Assembly (NCBI RefSeq): GCF_018588885.1
Contig: NZ_JAFFIW010000004.1
Span: 1-64,000 of the forward strand
Source of the DNA: Mesorhizobium sp. dw_380
Lineage (GTDB): Bacteria > Pseudomonadota > Alphaproteobacteria > Rhizobiales > Rhizobiaceae
Direction of reading: 5' to 3'
Length of the DNA: 64,000 nucleotides
Shown: one piece after another, positions 52,826-60,516 of the stretch
How positions within the stretch are numbered: position 1 is the first letter of the stretch
Layout: every line of letters begins with the position of its first letter
Translations under genes and position numbers: made by a program
The notes under the pieces: model-generated
Database searches by the model: none
Seen by the model: the letters and a program-made list of their open reading frames with translations, nothing else
What the model was told of the DNA's origin: nothing

Positions 52826-54400
52826 ATGAGCGAACACGCGGCAGTCGACCAGGAAGCGTCAAACGCGCGGCGTGGACGCGGCGCCAGTGGTGGGGCGGCT
52901 GCCCGCAGGGCCGCGCGCTCGGGCGGCGGTCCAGGCACGCAGCTCACCTATATCAAGCGTAAGATCAACGTTTATGAGGTGCTCGACGAGGAAGGCCTGG
53001 CGCTGATCGAGAAGAACACCGACACGGTGCTTGAAGAGATCGGCATCATCTTCCGCGATGACGCGGAAGCGCTGCAGCTGTGGAAAGAGGCCGGTGCCGA
53101 CGTCAAGGGCGAGCGCGTGCACTTTCCCAAGGGCCTCTGCCGGTCGCTGCTGAAAACCGCGCCCTCCGTCTATACCCAGCACGCCCGCAATTCCGAGCGC
53201 TCGGTGCAGATCGGCGGCAACGCGACGGTGTTCGCGCCGGTCTACGGCCCGCCCTTCGTCCGCGACCTCGACGGTGTCAGGCGCTACGCCACGATCGAGG
53301 ATTTCCAGAATTTCGTGAAGCTCGCCTATATGGCGCCGTCGATCCACCATTCGGGCGGCACGGTGTGTGAGCCTGTCGACGTGCCGGTCAACAAGCGTCA
53401 CCTCGATATGATCTACAGCCATATCAAATATTCCGACAAGCCGTTCATGGGCTCGGTGACCGCGCCGGAGCGCGCCGAGGATACGGTGGCCATGGCCAAG
53501 CTCGTGTTCGGCGACGATTTCGTCGAGAACAACACGGTGCTGACCAGCCTGATCAACGCCAACTCGCCGATGGTGTTCGACGAGACCATGCTCGGCGCGC
53601 TCAAAGTCTATTCGCGCCACAACCAGGCCTGCATCGTCACGCCGTTCATCCTTGCCGGCGCGATGAGCCCGGTGACGGTCGCGGGTACGCTGACGCAGGT
53701 CCTGGCCGAGGTGCTGGCCGGTGCATCGTTCACCCAGCTGATCCGGCCGGGCGCGCCGGTGCTGTTCGGTACCTTTGCGTCCTCCATCTCGATGCAGTCG
53801 GGCGCGCCGACCTTCGGCACACCGGAACCGTCGCTGGTCTCCTATGGTGCGGCCCAGCTTGCGCGGCGCCTCGGTCTGCCGTTCCGCACCGGCGGTTCGC
53901 TCTGCGCCTCGAAAGTCCCGGATGCGCAGGCGGCTTATGAGAGCGCCAACACGCTGAATTCGACCATTCTGGCCGGCACCAATTTCGTGCTGCATTCGGC
54001 CGGCTGGCTCGAAGGCGGACTGGCATCCTGCTACGAAAAATTCATGATGGACATCGACCAGCTCGGCATGACGCAGAAATTCTCCGAGGGCGTCGACCTG
54101 TCGGAAAACGGCCAGGCGATGGACGCCATCCGCCAGGTCGGACCGGGCAGCCACTATCTCGGCTGCGACCACACGCAGGCGAATTTCCAGACCGCCTTCT
54201 ACCGCTCCAACATCGCCGACAACAATTCCTACGAACAGTGGCTGGCCGAGGGCGAGAAGACCGCGCCGCAGCGCGCCAACGAACTCGCGCGCCGCTGGCT
54301 GGAAAGCTATGAGGCGCCCCATCTCGATCCGAGCATCGACGAGGCGTTGAAGGACTTCATCGCCAAGAAGAAGGGGTCAATGCCCGACGCCTTCACCTGA
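52826..54400 (+). CDS. MttB-superfamily methyltransferase (non-pyrrolysine), probable quaternary amine demethylase
   Basis: A 524-residue protein of the trimethylamine methyltransferase superfamily. Residues 60-510 form the MttB TIM-barrel domain, with conserved blocks such as HHSGGTVCEPVDVPV (about 175), SPVTVAGTLTQVLAEVLAG (about 280) and GGLASCYEKFMMDIDQLGM (about 400-418). No in-frame amber codon is present, so it lacks pyrrolysine, like MtgB (glycine betaine), MtpB (proline betaine) and MtcB (carnitine). The N-terminal 40 residues are Arg/Gly/Ala-rich with six Arg, an extension not seen in those enzymes as I recall them. Its partner is the corrinoid protein at 51836. The exact amine cannot be decided from sequence. 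Confidence 0.9.
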   Translation: MSEHAAVDQEASNARRGRGASGGAAARRAARSGGGPGTQLTYIKRKINVYEVLDEEGLALIEKNTDTVLEEIGIIFRDDAEALQLWKEAGADVKGERVHFPKGLCRSLLKTAPSVYTQHARNSERSVQIGGNATVFAPVYGPPFVRDLDGVRRYATIEDFQNFVKLAYMAPSIHHSGGTVCEPVDVPVNKRHLDMIYSHIKYSDKPFMGSVTAPERAEDTVAMAKLVFGDDFVENNTVLTSLINANSPMVFDETMLGALKVYSRHNQACIVTPFILAGAMSPVTVAGTLTQVLAEVLAGASFTQLIRPGAPVLFGTFASSISMQSGAPTFGTPEPSLVSYGAAQLARRLGLPFRTGGSLCASKVPDAQAAYESANTLNSTILAGTNFVLHSAGWLEGGLASCYEKFMMDIDQLGMTQKFSEGVDLSENGQAMDAIRQVGPGSHYLGCDHTQANFQTAFYRSNIADNNSYEQWLAEGEKTAPQRANELARRWLESYEAPHLDPSIDEALKDFIAKKKGSMPDAFT

Positions 54401-54497
54401 AAGGAGCCCGAGTCAGGCGGGGCTAAAGTCGCCAACATCATCCACAAGGAAGTCTGGCGGAGCGCCTTCTCCGATCCGGACAAGAAGGGATGATTGC

Positions 54498-55175
54498 GTG
54501 CACGGCATGATCGAAGGGATCACGGCCGCGCTTGGCGCCAGCGGCCTCATCCTGCGCGGCGGCTTTGTTTTTCCCGATGATGAGGATGCTCCTGATGGCG
54601 CCTCTGGAGCGCCGGCAAGGTCTGCTCTTCTGGTGGGGCAGGCGGGCGCGGCACCCTGGCCGCATTTCCTGCGTTGGCGGGAGCAGCAGCCACAGGCAGT
54701 CGCCAATCCGCTCGACAGCTGGTCGCGGCAGGTCATCGGCACTGTGGCGGAGGCATTTGGCGCGCGCGCGGTTTCGCCGTCAGACAAGCCTTATCTGCCG
54801 TTCCAGCAATGGGCGATGCGGGCGGAGGGGCTCAAGCCGTCGCCGCTCGGTATCCTCATGCACCCGCAATACGGGCTTTGGCATGCCTATCGCGGCGCGC
54901 TGCTGTTCGAGGAGGAGATTGCGCCGCCCAGGCATGGCGAGGCGATCCATCTTTGCGACGCCTGTGCCGAGAAACCTTGCCTCAAATCCTGCCCGGTCGA
55001 CGCCTATTCCACGGCAGGGTTCGCGTACCAGGCCTGCCTGGCGCATGTGCGGGGGGCGAATGGCGGGCCGTGCCGCGGCGGCTGCCTCGACCGCAATGCC
55101 TGCCCCTATGGCATCTCGTATCGTTATCCGCCGGAGGTCCAGGCTTTCCACATGGCGAGCTTCGCCGGCGCATAG
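54498..55175 (+). CDS. Double 4Fe-4S ferredoxin-type protein related to QueG, next to MttB
   Basis: A 225-residue protein. The C-terminal part has Cys153, Cys156, Cys161 and Cys165 (CDACAEKPCLKSCPV) and a second Cys set near 192, 196 and 202 (PCRGGCLDRNACPYG), as in the ferredoxin-like domain of epoxyqueuosine reductase. The N-terminal part (1-145) is not a clear match for QueG; it may be a small reductase or binding domain. The GTG start at 54498 has AGAAGGGA seven bases upstream. Ninety-seven bases after the MttB-like gene, it is a candidate electron donor for corrinoid reactivation; that is inference. Confidence 0.7.
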   Translation: MHGMIEGITAALGASGLILRGGFVFPDDEDAPDGASGAPARSALLVGQAGAAPWPHFLRWREQQPQAVANPLDSWSRQVIGTVAEAFGARAVSPSDKPYLPFQQWAMRAEGLKPSPLGILMHPQYGLWHAYRGALLFEEEIAPPRHGEAIHLCDACAEKPCLKSCPVDAYSTAGFAYQACLAHVRGANGGPCRGGCLDRNACPYGISYRYPPEVQAFHMASFAGA

Positions 55176-55278
55176 AGCTTGCAACCTTGCACGAAATCTT
55201 GAACGCAAAGTTCAGGGAACGACTTGCCGCGTCGACTTGTCCGAATATGTATCGCCCAGCAACCGTGCGGAGCAGGCA

Positions 55279-56016
55279 ATGACGAAGCAGGACCTTCAGA
55301 TCAAGACCGGTGATGGTGTGGCGAAGGCGGGCCTGTTCCGCGCGGCCAAGACATCCCCGGCCAAGGCCGGTGTCGTTCTCTACCAGGACGCCTTCGGCCC
55401 GCGTCCGGCGCTTGACGGCATGGCCGAGCGGCTGGCGGGCGAGGGCTATGCGGTGCTGGTGCCGGACCTGTTCTATCGCAACGCGCCTTACGGGCCGTTC
55501 GACGCCAAGACCGCCTTTACCGAGGAAAAGACCAAGGCAGCACTGATGGCGCTGGTCACCGGCACGACGCAGGCAATGACCATCAGCGACGGCGCCGCCT
55601 TTCTCGATGCGCTCGCCGGCGAAGGTGTTGAGGGGCCGATCGGCACCGTCGGCTATTGCATGGGCGGCGCGCGGGCGCTGAACGCGGCCGCGAGCTACCC
55701 CGACAGGATCAAGGCCACCGCCAGTTTCCACGGCGGCAATCTTGCCAGCGATGCCGCCGACAGCCCGCACCGCAAGGCCGCCGCCATCAAGGCGCGAATC
55801 TATGTCGGCATGGCCGGCGTCGACAGGAGTTTTCCGCCGGAGCAGTCGACCCGGCTGGAGGAGGCGCTCAGAGCAGCGGAAGTCGACCATACGATCGAGA
55901 ATTATATCGGCATGGCGCATGGCTGGTGCGTGCCGGACCACAGCGTCTATGACGAGGCTGGCGCCGAGCGGCATTGGAAACGGCTGATCACCCTGTTTGC
56001 GGAAACGCTGGGGTAG
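55279..56016 (+). CDS. Dienelactone hydrolase family protein
   Basis: A 245-residue alpha/beta hydrolase. GYCMGGAR (about 128-135) carries the nucleophile Cys typical of dienelactone hydrolases, and MAGVDRSFPPE and MAHGWCVPD near the C-terminus supply the acid and His. The ATG at 55279 is chosen as the family-length start. It is 103 bp after the ferredoxin-type gene and may or may not be in the same transcript. Substrate unknown. Confidence 0.85.
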   Translation: MTKQDLQIKTGDGVAKAGLFRAAKTSPAKAGVVLYQDAFGPRPALDGMAERLAGEGYAVLVPDLFYRNAPYGPFDAKTAFTEEKTKAALMALVTGTTQAMTISDGAAFLDALAGEGVEGPIGTVGYCMGGARALNAAASYPDRIKATASFHGGNLASDAADSPHRKAAAIKARIYVGMAGVDRSFPPEQSTRLEEALRAAEVDHTIENYIGMAHGWCVPDHSVYDEAGAERHWKRLITLFAETLG

Positions 56017-56080
56017 GGCTTTCTGCCTGCGTGATAAGCTCCAATTTCAGACATGCTGGCGCGAACCTTCGAGAGGTCGC

Positions 56081-56132
56081 GCTGCCCTCATCCGCCCTTC
56101 GGGCACCTTCTCCCCGTAGAACGGGGAGAAGG
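56081..56132. repeat. Intergenic repeat with 12-bp hairpin
   Basis: The sequence CCTCATCCGCCCTTCGGGCA precedes CCTTCTCCCCGT (56106-56117), loop AGA, and ACGGGGAGAAGG (56121-56132). It resembles RIME-type repeats common in Rhizobiales intergenic regions, from memory. It may also act as a terminator for the dienelactone hydrolase gene. Confidence 0.6.
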
Positions 56133-56200
56133 AAAGGGTGCTTGCAAAAAATCTTTCCCTTAGCCCAAGGATTAGCCATTAGCCTTCGTCCAACAGGCAA

Positions 56201-56761
56201 ATGATGGCGATGATGCTGGATGAGAGCGAAGCCTCCGACGCCGAACTGATCGGGCGGGCGAAGGGCGGAGACAGGGGGGCCTTCGGCATATTGCTGGAGC
56301 GTCACTACGACTTCGTCTATCGCGCCGCCTATCGCTGGTGTGGCAGGAAGGCCGATGCCGAAGACATCGCCCAGGAAGTCTGCGTCCGGCTCGGCAGGGC
56401 GATCCGGGACTATCGCGGCGGCGCGGCTTTCACGACATGGCTCTACGCCATGACGATGAACGCGGCGCGCGACATGATGCGAAAGACCGCGCGCGAGACG
56501 GTCAAGACCGAGGCCTATGGCGTCCATTCGCTGATTTCGGGCGAGGCGGCCGAGAGCGAAGACCCGGCCGAAGCACTATGGGCAGCGGTGCGGCAGCTTC
56601 CGGACAAGCAGCGCGACGCGGTACTGCTTGTCTATGGGGAGTGCTTGAGCCACGCGGCCGCCGCCGAGGCGATGGCGATCTCGGCGACGACGGTTTCCTG
56701 GCACATCCATGAAGCGAAGAAACGGCTGAAAACGCTGATGCGCTCGGCCGGGGAAGTGTGA
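56201..56761 (+). CDS. ECF-type RNA polymerase sigma factor
   Basis: A sigma-70 family ECF factor of 186 residues. Region 2 (DAEDIAQEVCVRLGRAIRDY, about 50-70, then FTTWLYAMTMNAARDMMRK) and region 4 (LPDKQRDAVLLVYGECLSHAAAAEAMAISATTVSWHIHEAKKRL, in parts around 130-175) are present. The next gene encodes a membrane VWA protein and is translationally coupled (the stop TGA and the ATG 3 bp later). The start is uncertain because four ATG codons occur in the first five codons. Its anti-sigma factor is not separate; the downstream protein may fill that role. Confidence 0.9.
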   Translation: MMAMMLDESEASDAELIGRAKGGDRGAFGILLERHYDFVYRAAYRWCGRKADAEDIAQEVCVRLGRAIRDYRGGAAFTTWLYAMTMNAARDMMRKTARETVKTEAYGVHSLISGEAAESEDPAEALWAAVRQLPDKQRDAVLLVYGECLSHAAAAEAMAISATTVSWHIHEAKKRLKTLMRSAGEV

Positions 56762-56763
56762 TC

Positions 56764-58884
56764 ATGGTCGACGACAACGAACTGAGGAAATTGCGCGATA
56801 TCGCGGCACCGGCGCCGGGCGAGAGCGCGAAGGCGCGCGCCTTCGAGGCGGCCTTGCGCGGCTATGATCAGGAAAATATTTCCGCCGTGACCCAAGGATC
56901 GGCCGGCGGTCTTCGTCTCACAGAGCGAGCACAAAAGCTCTGGAGCGAAATCATGCAAAAGAAACTCATTGCCACGCCGGCCCTTGCCGGGCTGGTCGCC
57001 CTGCCGATCGCCGGATACGCCACTTTCCATATGCTGAGGGAGCCGCTGTCCACTTTCGGCGGCGGCGAGAAGATCACCGAGACGCTGGCCGACAAGCCGG
57101 CGACCATCAAGCCGACGATGCCCGAGCAGAAACCGGCTCCCACCGAGCTGGCGAAGGACAAAAAGGCCGAGGCGGACGTCGAAAGCCGCAATGCAAACGA
57201 TGCGCTTGTGGCGCCGGCTTCGCCGCCGAAATCCGAATCGACCGCAGTTGGCGGCTTGGCGCAGCAGAATGCGCAAGGACAGGTTGCGCCGGCCGAGCCT
57301 GCACCACCGGCACCAACGGGTGAGTTCGCGCTGGATAGCACCACAAGCGCGCCCAACACGTCGCGGGCCGCCCGCATGCCTACCGCCGAGTCCGAGCTGA
57401 TGGCGCCGCAGCAGCCTGCCGTGGCGCCAGCCGACCAGTTGCAGCCGCAAGAGGAAAACCGCAACCGCGTCCAGGATTTCAAGACCAATCCGGTGCATGC
57501 GGCACTCGAAGATCCGGTCTCGACCTTCTCGATCGATGTCGACACAGCCTCGTATTCCTTCGTGCGCCGCTCGCTCAAGGAAGGGTCCGCGCCGCAGGCC
57601 GATACGGTCCGTGTCGAGGAGATGATCAACTACTTCTCCTATGACTGGAAGGGCCCTGACTCGGCGTCGACGCCGTTCAACTCGACCGTCAGCGTCATGC
57701 CGACGCCGTGGAACACACATACCAAGCTGATGCATGTCGCCATCAAGGGCTTCGACATCAAGCCGACGGAGCAGCCGAAGGCCAATCTGGTGTTCCTGAT
57801 CGACGTCTCGGGCTCGATGGACGAACCGGACAAGCTGCCGCTGCTCAAATCGGCATTCCGGCTGCTGGTCAGCAAGTTGAAGGCTGACGACACGATCTCG
57901 ATCGTCACCTATGCGGGTGACGCCGGCACCGTGCTGATGCCGACCAGGGCTGCCGAGAAGGACAAGATCCTCAATGCCATCGACAATCTGCAGCCCGGGG
58001 GCTCGACCGCCGGCGAGGCCGGTATCAAGGAGGCGTACAAACTTGCCCAGCAATCCTTCGTCAAGGACGGCGTCAACCGGGTGATGCTCGCCACCGATGG
58101 CGACTTCAATGTCGGCCAGAGCGACGACGATGATCTGAAGCGCCTGATCGAACAGGAGCGCAAGAGCGGTGTTTTCCTGTCGGTGTTCGGTTTTGGGCAT
58201 GACAATCTGAACGACCAGATGATGCAGACCATCGCCCAGAACGGCAACGGCACCGCCGCCTATATCGACACGCTGGCCGAAGCCGAAAAGGTGCTGGTCG
58301 AGGATGCCTCCTCGACGTTGTTCCCCATCGCAAAGGACGTGAAGATCCAGGTCGAGTTCAATCCGAACAAGGTCTCCGAATATCGCCTGATCGGCTACGA
58401 GACCCGCGCACTGAACCGCGAGGATTTCAACAACGATCGCGTCGATGCCGGCGATATCGGCTCGGGCCACTCGGTCACCGCGATCTACGAGATCACGCCC
58501 AAGGGCAGCGGCGGCGAGCAGATCGACCCGCTGCGCTATGGCCAGGCCGCGGTGAACAATGGCGGCGTCGCCAATGCGGACGAATATGCCTTCGTTAAGA
58601 TCCGCTACAAGCTGCCGAACGAGGACGTCTCGAAGCTGATCACCACACCGGTGACGTCTGCCAACGAGGTGGCATCCTTCGACCAGGCCAGCACCGACCA
58701 GCGTTTCTCCGTCGCTGTCGCCGCTTTTGGCCAGAAGCTGCGCGACGAAGATGCAACCGTCAAGTTCGGTTACGACAAGATCATGGAGATTGCTGCTGCC
58801 GCCCGGGGAGCCGACCCGTTTGGGTACAGGTCTGAGTTCCTTTCGCTTGTGCGCCTTGCCTCGGCGCTGGGCGGCAACCGGTAG
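56764..58884 (+). CDS. Membrane-anchored VWA domain protein (YfbK-like)
   Basis: A 706-residue protein. Residues 1-65 are a hydrophilic cytoplasmic segment, then one membrane helix (LIATPALAGLVALPIAGYA, about 70-88), a low-complexity Ala/Pro/Glu linker to about 240, a YfbK N-terminal region (VSTFSIDVDTASYSFVRR, about 253-270), a VWA domain with MIDAS VFLIDVSGSMDEPDKL (about 341-356) and a DUF3520-like C-terminal region. YfbK homologues are often encoded with ECF sigma factors. The cytoplasmic N-terminus lies where an anti-sigma segment would be; I infer that it may bind the upstream factor. Confidence 0.85.
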   Translation: MVDDNELRKLRDIAAPAPGESAKARAFEAALRGYDQENISAVTQGSAGGLRLTERAQKLWSEIMQKKLIATPALAGLVALPIAGYATFHMLREPLSTFGGGEKITETLADKPATIKPTMPEQKPAPTELAKDKKAEADVESRNANDALVAPASPPKSESTAVGGLAQQNAQGQVAPAEPAPPAPTGEFALDSTTSAPNTSRAARMPTAESELMAPQQPAVAPADQLQPQEENRNRVQDFKTNPVHAALEDPVSTFSIDVDTASYSFVRRSLKEGSAPQADTVRVEEMINYFSYDWKGPDSASTPFNSTVSVMPTPWNTHTKLMHVAIKGFDIKPTEQPKANLVFLIDVSGSMDEPDKLPLLKSAFRLLVSKLKADDTISIVTYAGDAGTVLMPTRAAEKDKILNAIDNLQPGGSTAGEAGIKEAYKLAQQSFVKDGVNRVMLATDGDFNVGQSDDDDLKRLIEQERKSGVFLSVFGFGHDNLNDQMMQTIAQNGNGTAAYIDTLAEAEKVLVEDASSTLFPIAKDVKIQVEFNPNKVSEYRLIGYETRALNREDFNNDRVDAGDIGSGHSVTAIYEITPKGSGGEQIDPLRYGQAAVNNGGVANADEYAFVKIRYKLPNEDVSKLITTPVTSANEVASFDQASTDQRFSVAVAAFGQKLRDEDATVKFGYDKIMEIAAAARGADPFGYRSEFLSLVRLASALGGNR

Positions 58885-58956
58885 CGGCGATGACGGCCGG
58901 TTTCTTTCAGATGGGATCGTTCTGACAGGGGAAGCCGGCCCACGGGCGGGTGAGGC

Positions 58957-58993
58957 AAGCCGGCGAGGGATCTTTCCCTTGCCGGCTTTTTTT
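58957..58993 (+). terminator. Rho-independent terminator after the VWA gene
   Basis: AAGCCGGC (58957-58964) pairs with GCCGGCTT (58981-58988), with AGGGA/TCCCT extending the stem, followed by TTTTT. It ends the ECF-VWA operon about 75 bases after its stop. Confidence 0.88.
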
Positions 58994-59094
58994 GAATTTT
59001 TCCGGATCGTTAAATTGCACTCAATTTCCGGCACCGGATCGCAACTCCCCTCTCGCTACACCGGGCAGGTCTACGGGGCTTGAGGGAGCCGGAA

Positions 59095-59364
59095 TTGCAG
59101 ATCAGGACTATCGCCAACTCGACGCCGCCGGCACGGGACGCTTCGGCGGTTTCATCAGCCCCATCATCCGAATCCAGGCGTATCAGCGATGATGTTGCGC
59201 AGGCGCGCAACACCGCCATGTCGGCGCTGACCAACGACCGCTTCCGCATCATGCTTGAGCAGATAACCGATCCGGTTTCATCCGGCGCACTGATGACGAT
59301 GCGCGGCGACAATGTGGTCGATTTCAAGTCGGCGCAGTCGAGCTACGCCGACAATAACGAATAA
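59095..59364 (+). CDS. Small hypothetical protein
   Basis: An 89-residue reading frame. The start is a TTG at 59095 with GAGGGAG upstream; another TTG at 59080 is in frame. The N-terminal part is Ser/Ala-rich and probably disordered; the C-terminal half (ALTNDRFRIMLEQITDPVSSGALMTMRGDNVVDF, in parts) looks like a folded helix pair. No family is recognised. It lies alone, convergent with bmt. Confidence 0.5.
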   Translation: MQIRTIANSTPPARDASAVSSAPSSESRRISDDVAQARNTAMSALTNDRFRIMLEQITDPVSSGALMTMRGDNVVDFKSAQSSYADNNE

Positions 59365-59378
59365 TCGAAGAGCCGTTT

Positions 59379-60401
59379 TCACGCCCGGCTGCGGCGACGC
59401 TCGCGGCGGGCTTCGCTGGTCTCGGCGGTGTTTTCCGTCGCCACCTTGTTGCGCATCGGACCGATGCGCTCGACAATCTTTTCAACCGTCGGACGATCCG
59501 CCTTGGTGTGGGCGTCGAGCGCCTTGCGCATGGCGGCGAGGTGCTGGAAAGAGGTGCCGCAGCAGCCGCCGACGATTTTCGCGCCGGCATCGACGGCAAG
59601 ACGCACATAATCGGCCATCAGTTCCGGCGTGCCGGAATAATGGATCTCGGTGCCGCGGAATTCGGGAATACCGCAATTGCCCTTGACGATGACGGTTGCC
59701 TGCGGCTTCGCCTCGGTCATGTCGAGCAGCGATGCCAGGATGTCGGAGGCACCGACGCCGCAATTGGCGCCGACGCCGAGCGGGGCTTGCGACAGCCCGT
59801 CGGCGACGCCATGGATATCCTTGGGAAGCAGACCCATCATGGTGCGGCCGGCGGTGTCGAAGGAGCCGGTATAGGTGTAGGGCAGGCCGACACGGATGGC
59901 AGCCTCGGCGGCCGCGCGGATCTCGCCGGGCGCCGACATGGTCTCGATCCAGGCGACTTCGGCGCCGCCTTCCTTGAGACCTTCGATCTGCTCGGCAAAG
60001 GCGTCGACCGCCTCGTCATAGGTCATGGCACCAAGCGGCACCAGCAATTCGCCAGTCGGGCCCACGGAGCCGGCGACAATCACCTTGCGGCCGGCCTTGT
60101 CGGCAACGGCGCGGGCAATCTCGGCGGCGCGTTTGTTCAGCGCATGCACGCGGTCCTGCGCATGGTGGAGCTTGAGCCGGTGGCGGGTGCCGCCGAAGGA
60201 GTTGGTGAGGATGATGTCGGCGCCGGCATCGACGAAATTCTGGTGCAGGCTGGTGATGGTGTCGGGCGCGGTCTCGTTCAGCAGTTCCGGCGCCTCGCCA
60301 GCTTCCAGGCCCATGGCGAACAAATTGGTGCCGGTGGCGCCATCGGCCAGCAGCACGCCCTTTTCAGCCAGCAGCGCATCGATCGGATTGGTCGTCGTCA
60401 T
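59379..60401 (-). CDS. bmt: Betaine-homocysteine S-methyltransferase
   Basis: A 340-residue zinc methyltransferase: GVLLADGATGTNLFAMGL near the start, VGANCGVGASD near 216 with the first zinc Cys, and IVGGCCGTSFQHLAAM near 285 with the Cys pair. In Sinorhizobium meliloti the homologue Bmt moves methyl from glycine betaine to homocysteine, giving dimethylglycine and methionine. The C-terminal end EARRERRRSRA is an Arg-rich tail of the kind seen on three other methyl-transfer proteins in this window. A palindrome at 60435-60456, 34 bases upstream, is shared with the methyl-THF methyltransferase. Confidence 0.85.
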   Translation of the reverse strand: MTTTNPIDALLAEKGVLLADGATGTNLFAMGLEAGEAPELLNETAPDTITSLHQNFVDAGADIILTNSFGGTRHRLKLHHAQDRVHALNKRAAEIARAVADKAGRKVIVAGSVGPTGELLVPLGAMTYDEAVDAFAEQIEGLKEGGAEVAWIETMSAPGEIRAAAEAAIRVGLPYTYTGSFDTAGRTMMGLLPKDIHGVADGLSQAPLGVGANCGVGASDILASLLDMTEAKPQATVIVKGNCGIPEFRGTEIHYSGTPELMADYVRLAVDAGAKIVGGCCGTSFQHLAAMRKALDAHTKADRPTVEKIVERIGPMRNKVATENTAETSEARRERRRSRA

Positions 60402-60434
60402 CGGATTGGCTTTCGTATTTTCAATTCGAATAAG

Positions 60435-60456
60435 GATATAAAGAAGTCTTTATGTC
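60435..60456. promoter_or_regulatory. Palindromic operator upstream of bmt
   Basis: GATATAAAGA (60435-60444), AG, TCTTTATGTC (60447-60456): the same operator as at 46127-46148 with one arm mismatch and a different centre. It suggests common control, probably by an ArsR/SahR-like methionine-cycle regulator encoded elsewhere. Confidence 0.7.
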
Positions 60457-60516
60457 TAGTCAATGAAATAGGACGCGTCACCGCTGGCCTTGATCGCTCA
60501 ACAGCACTGCTGTCGA

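Noticed and set aside
54398..54493. The MttB-like frame continues in the same phase for 30 codons after its TGA before another TGA, giving a protein-like stretch.
   Set aside because: The main protein already ends at a normal place for the family, and 30 open codons are unremarkable at this GC content. No recoding signal was seen.
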